The notes under the pieces are model-generated. The model had not been told where the DNA came from. It saw only the letters and a list, made by a program, of their open reading frames with translations, and ran no database searches. The position numbers were made by a program, and so were the translations under genes. Positions 62,437 through 64,000 of a stretch of DNA of 64,000 nucleotides are shown here, in pieces. Every line of letters begins with the position of its first letter. Positions within the stretch are counted from its first letter, which is position 1. Source of the DNA: Candidatus Melainabacteria bacterium (GTDB taxonomy: Bacteria > Cyanobacteriota > Vampirovibrionia > Obscuribacterales > Obscuribacteraceae); contig PLZS01000185.1 in the NCBI GenBank assembly GCA_003153555.1, positions 57,458 to 121,457 on the forward strand, in the 5' to 3' direction.

Positions 62437-63186
62437 TTATTCTCTGGAAGATATCAATGACAAAGGCCATTCGACAGTTTCCAGTCGTTCCGAATAGTGA
62501 AGAAGAGGAGTGGTGTCAGGCAGTTCCAGACTCAATTGAAGTGTCATTGAATTCAGTTGGAATTCGGCTTCAGCTGGTTGCAACGGCCAAAGCTTATGAT
62601 GAATAACACCTCGATGGAGTCTTCCTTTAGGACCGACAGCGTAAAGGCAGTAGCGCTCGGTCAAGAATTTGTCGATGGATCCTGCATCTGCGTTTAGTAG
62701 TCCTCCGGTAGGTCGGTAGGACATGATCAACGCAGCTTTTGAACCGGCGCGCTCACTGGTATAACTGACGACGCCTTCCTTATTTTGCTCAATGGACATC
62801 TTAGCGCGGAAGTAGGGCAAGTGATAAAAGGTGCGGGCTACTAACACTGCGACAGGGTTTGAACAGTCAAGGCTGAAGAAGTACACGCCAGGAATTCCAT
62901 CTTTGATCACATAGGTTCGCACATTGAGTTCAAGAAAATTTGATAGCCCAGGCACTGTGGTCGTGAAGCGAGGGACAACGTCATTCATTACGAACGGTAC
63001 TATGCCGATCCAAGCAGAGCCGTCATATAAGTCAAGTTCAAGTGAGCTTGGCACTAAATCTCGCATCACTTCAGGCTTGATTGGCCAGTGTGCAAAAAGC
63101 AATTTATTCCAAGTTTGACTCATCACCCACGGACTGGTGGGGATTGGAAATGGTCTGTGTTCGACGGTTGCTAGTAACGGAATCAT
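62437..63186 (-). CDS. DUF2071 (YqjF-like) family protein
   Basis: A 249-residue protein. Family markers are NKLLFAHWPIKPEVMRDLVP, DGSAWIGIVPFVM, NVRTYVIKDGIPGVYFFSLD and TFYHLPYFRAKM near the middle. DUF2071 proteins (YqjF family) adopt a beta-barrel with unknown activity and are often stress-linked. No signal peptide. Neighbours give no clue. Confidence 0.88.
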   Translation of the reverse strand: MIPLLATVEHRPFPIPTSPWVMSQTWNKLLFAHWPIKPEVMRDLVPSSLELDLYDGSAWIGIVPFVMNDVVPRFTTTVPGLSNFLELNVRTYVIKDGIPGVYFFSLDCSNPVAVLVARTFYHLPYFRAKMSIEQNKEGVVSYTSERAGSKAALIMSYRPTGGLLNADAGSIDKFLTERYCLYAVGPKGRLHRGVIHHKLWPLQPAEAEFQLNSMTLQLSLELPDTTPLLHYSERLETVEWPLSLISSRE

Positions 63187-63359
63187 TCTATTCTCACTTG
63201 AACCTTTCTGTTTAGGATGTGATGGTGTCGAGTTTGTTTAACTTCCGGACCTTCTTCGCTGTCGCCTCCGATCATACCCTGTGCAGACACCCGTGCCGAG
63301 GCAAAAAGTGAGCTTGTAGGCTAGGCGAACTTTAATAGCTTATCTTTCAGTGCTTTCAG

Positions 63360-63405
63360 AATGCCGGCGGGGCTTGTATCATTGATACCTAGCACGGCCG
63401 GCATT
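63360..63405 (+). promoter_or_regulatory. Nested inverted repeat in leader of the last gene
   Basis: AATGCCGGC (63360-63368) pairs with GCCGGCATT (63397-63405), 9 bp, enclosing GTATCA/TGATAC (63376-63388), 6 bp. It lies 43 bases before the preferred start at 63448. May be a structured 5'-UTR or an operator. Confidence 0.55.
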
Positions 63406-63447
63406 TGCATCGGAAGATTCGCAAGGATTGAGCTTAAGGATGAGAAA

Positions 63448-63954
63448 ATGAAATTACCAGAAGGCTGGATAAAGACGGGTTCCAATCCTGAACAGTACGA
63501 TATGGGCGTCGATGACGACGTTCAACACAACAACACGAAGTGCGGTTGCGTGCGATTTACAGGAGAAAAAGAGCCCGAGGGATTTGGCGCATTGATGCAA
63601 AGTCTTCCGGCGGAGAAATTCTTAGACAAGAGAGTCCGTCTAACTTGTTTTATCAAATCAGAAAGTGTCGATTGGGCTGGAATGTGGATGCGTGTTGATG
63701 GTCCAGAACCAGGAAAACCACTCGCATTCGACAACATGCTTAATCGGCAGATCAAAGGCACCAACGACTGGAAAAAGTACGACGTTGTGCTTGATGTCCC
63801 TGGAAAAGCAACGGAGTTAGCCTTCGGTGTTCTACTGACCGGCAAAGGCACAGTCTGGTTCGACGACTTCAAATTTGAAGAAGTTGGCAACGATGTGGCC
63901 ATTACGGTTAAGAAGAGTCGGAAAGCGCCAGTTAATTTGCACTCTGCTAGCTAA
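63448..63954 (+). CDS. Hypothetical soluble protein, possible carbohydrate-binding-like domain
   Basis: 168 residues from ATG 63448 (MKLPEGWIKTGSNPEQYDMG) with AAGGA at 7 nt spacing; a longer frame from 63361 would start inside the nested hairpin. FVRFTGE-like, VRLTCFIKSESVDWAGMWM and VLLTGKGTVWFDDFKFEEV are strand-rich, and the last motif (GTVWFDDF) is typical of a jelly-roll module found after AraC-type and other regulators and in carbohydrate-active proteins. The C-terminus is basic. Cytoplasmic by sequence. Not identified further. Confidence 0.65.
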   Translation: MKLPEGWIKTGSNPEQYDMGVDDDVQHNNTKCGCVRFTGEKEPEGFGALMQSLPAEKFLDKRVRLTCFIKSESVDWAGMWMRVDGPEPGKPLAFDNMLNRQIKGTNDWKKYDVVLDVPGKATELAFGVLLTGKGTVWFDDFKFEEVGNDVAITVKKSRKAPVNLHSAS

Positions 63955-64000
63955 TTCGGGCGGCTGGTTGTGACGGTTGCGTGACGATCAACAAAGGCTT

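Overview
The window is a chromosomal segment from a Gram-negative-type bacterium. It is packed with secreted TPR, low-complexity and Gly/Gln-rich proteins, glycosyltransferases and a few housekeeping genes (Rel/SpoT homologue, RdgB, cytidine deaminase, UbiD-type decarboxylase, CtpA-type protease). GC content looks intermediate, starts are ATG/GTG/TTG, and genes lie on both strands in short operons with 4-nt overlaps. No rRNA, tRNA, CRISPR array, integrase or transposase was seen. The gene content (many TPR proteins, PATAN/DUF4388 protein, UvrA2, large secreted repeat proteins, a GlgX-type debranching enzyme with a large N-terminal extension) recalls uncultured non-photosynthetic relatives of Cyanobacteria such as Obscuribacterales. 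That placement is inference; no marker gene here proves it.

Layout. 1-9.3 kb: partial UspA protein, a VWA lipoprotein with two paralogous TPR/coiled-coil proteins, a VanZ-like protein, a PATAN-domain protein, three unknown proteins and a small TPR protein. 9.6-13.2 kb: a Dam-type adenine methyltransferase and a PD-(D/E)xK-like endonuclease candidate, separated by a pirin gene that has its own palindromic operator. 13.3-20.3 kb: UvrA2, then a TPR protein with the known trio transglutaminase / alpha-E / circularly permuted ATP-grasp. 20.4 kb: a secreted HEWGH metallopeptidase candidate.

21.6-34.7 kb is the most unusual block. It has three paralogous glycosyltransferases, each with an N-terminal region that looks like a PqqD/RiPP-recognition wHTH domain; one sits in an operon with a radical SAM/SPASM enzyme. 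Around them are a GT-A glycosyltransferase, two tandem GT4-like paralogues, a GT39-like membrane enzyme and a fucosyltransferase-like gene split at a canonical T TTT TTA slippery heptamer. It may be a peptide- or protein-modifying pathway that combines radical chemistry with glycosylation.

35-43 kb: two large paralogous membrane proteins, each preceded by the same perfect 43-bp element and a related leader. The second has a 1.1 kb-residue Ser/Gln/Ala-rich repetitive tail and ends at a strong terminator. 43-48.7 kb: TPR protein, nucleotidyltransferase, and a 1154-residue fusion of a hydrophobic/HELTH region to a complete GlgX-like debranching enzyme, with its ribosome binding site inside a hairpin. 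48.7-51.6 kb: two secreted low-complexity proteins (Trp/Gln repeats; Met-Gly repeats). 51.7-64 kb: CtpA, UbiD family, a MATE transporter remnant, several small secreted proteins, cytidine deaminase, rdgB-rel operon, SRPBCC protein, DUF2071 protein and a C-terminal hypothetical.
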